A stretch of 64,000 nt of DNA, taken from positions 248,001-312,000 of the IMG/VR virus record IMGVR_UViG_3300046665_000548; one strand, given 5' to 3'. Shown piece after piece: positions 63,276 through 64,000 of the stretch (the stretch's first letter is position 1; each line of letters begins with the position of its first letter). The notes under the pieces were generated by a model. That model had not been told where the DNA came from and ran no database searches. It worked only from the letters and a program-made list of their open reading frames with translations. Origin of the DNA: a virus. A program made the translations under genes and the position numbers.

Positions 63276-64000
63276 GGATGTCACTGCGATCAAATGCGGC
63301 GACGGGAACACCATTACCGTGTTGTCACGATTTTCCATATTCAGCATGTTGACGTAGTAATCACCCTGCGGAATGCTGATGTTTAGCGGCCCTTCCTGGA
63401 CCTGCATGGTGTCCGGATATACGAACACGGTCATTTCTGGCTGTGGCCGCCATGCGCGATCCTGAATGGGTGTTCCTAGCGGAAGCTTGCTCAGCCATAT
63501 GCGCAGAGAACCATCTTGATAGGTCTGGCCGAACTTTGGCTTCATACGAAGGATACGCAGCTTTACTGGATCGTCCGTCACCTGGAGGATGAAGCACACC
63601 GCCTGACCGGCCGGGATGTCGTACTGGTTCTTGAGCAGGACCGACTGGCCAACTGGCGTAGCCATATGGAACGGATAGCTCGGTGCCTTTACGGTTGCTG
63701 AAACCTTACCGACAATGCGCGGAGCAAAATCAAGGATGATGTTCGACGCCGTTCCATGGATGTATGGACCGGCGAAGCCATCGCTGGTGAATGGCGCGAG
63801 AAGCTGCTCAACAGTGCTGGTGATGCCAACGCTACCAAACGCATCAATCGTGGCGTGGAGTGTGTTCTGGCCACGTGCACGGATCGGTGCGGGAGAGATC
63901 GCGATAGAGGTGAACGGACCAAACGTCGTAGCCTGTGCGCGGCCCTTAACGATAAGATCGAGGTTGGTGTTCTGAGATGCGCCACCGATTGTGCTCTGAC
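63273..64000 (-). CDS. Virion structural protein, 5' part outside the window
   Basis: The frame stays open to the right edge (242 codons visible), so the internal ATG at 63665 is not the start. Beta-rich segments TTFGPFTSIAISPAPIRARG, VGITSTVEQLLAPFTSDGF and VYPDTMQVQEGPLNISIPQG suggest a tail or fibre-attachment protein. It precedes the fibre genes in the same direction. Confidence 0.7.
   Translation of the reverse strand, partial: QSTIGGASQNTNLDLIVKGRAQATTFGPFTSIAISPAPIRARGQNTLHATIDAFGSVGITSTVEQLLAPFTSDGFAGPYIHGTASNIILDFAPRIVGKVSATVKAPSYPFHMATPVGQSVLLKNQYDIPAGQAVCFILQVTDDPVKLRILRMKPKFGQTYQDGSLRIWLSKLPLGTPIQDRAWRPQPEMTVFVYPDTMQVQEGPLNISIPQGDYYVNMLNMENRDNTVMVFPSPHLIAVTS

Noticed and set aside
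63273-63665. Complete 130-residue protein starting at ATG 63665
   Set aside because: The same frame stays open upstream to the window edge with coherent beta-rich sequence, so it is the end of a larger protein.

Overview
This window is part of a large lytic tailed-phage genome of the T4 superfamily. The evidence is a family-B DNA polymerase (gp43 type), a gp45-type sliding clamp, a gp30-type ATP-dependent ligase and an RNase H/FEN-type 5'-nuclease. Many transcription units are preceded by TAAATA, a shortened form of the T4 late promoter TATAAATA. There are also spanins, endolysins, long tail-fibre genes and about 15 tRNA or tRNA-like genes. No integrase, repressor, CRISPR array or complete insertion sequence is seen. 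An alphaproteobacterial, probably Rhizobiaceae, host is inferred from protein styles I recognise; it is not proven.

Layout. 1-4 kb: small genes on both strands plus tRNA-Ser. 4.0-4.8 kb: tRNA cluster on the minus strand (Gln, Leu and two abnormal genes). 5.1-5.6 kb: a minus-strand block with a 20-codon gene, three terminators and a promoter-to-terminator structured RNA of about 270 nt. 5.6-10.2 kb: virion or lysis proteins, including a secreted trypsin-like protease, a split GH19 endolysin, an M15 peptidase and a 2OG oxygenase. 10.2-10.7 kb: second tRNA cluster (mostly Ser). 10.7-14.0 kb: minus-strand operon of small genes ending with an inositol-monophosphatase-type enzyme and an exported protein. 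14.1-23.8 kb: five tail-fibre or adhesin genes, three with the same N-terminus and cadherin-like repeats, one an SGNH hydrolase. 23.8-28.0 kb: spanin pair, DnaJ-like co-chaperone and ClpA. 28-53.6 kb: DNA metabolism genes mixed with about 16 small proteins sharing a C-terminal xDAxxFK[LM]xW[WG]-like signature, plus auxiliary enzymes (D-amino-acid dehydrogenase-like, SpoT-like HD hydrolase, two more 2OG oxygenases, papain-like protease, Acb1-like 2H phosphoesterase). 53.6-57.8 kb: tRNA-Ser, alpha/beta hydrolase, polynucleotide kinase and a minus-strand operon of tiny coupled genes. 57.8-64.0 kb: minus-strand tail-fibre block, including three C1q-like proteins.

Expression logic. Three promoter layouts recur: (i) TAAATA followed 4-7 nt later by ATG, so that the late mRNA would be leaderless or nearly so; (ii) TAAATA with a leader and Shine-Dalgarno; (iii) host-type TTGACN-N16-18-TAnnnT, which for ligase, ClpA, the HD hydrolase, polynucleotide kinase and one small gene ends exactly 6 nt before ATG. 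Several late genes start with a short peptide resembling the T4 capsid-targeting sequence (M-R-x-[LI]-I-x-L-x-E), suggesting a set of packaged, possibly ejected proteins including an ADP-ribosyltransferase.
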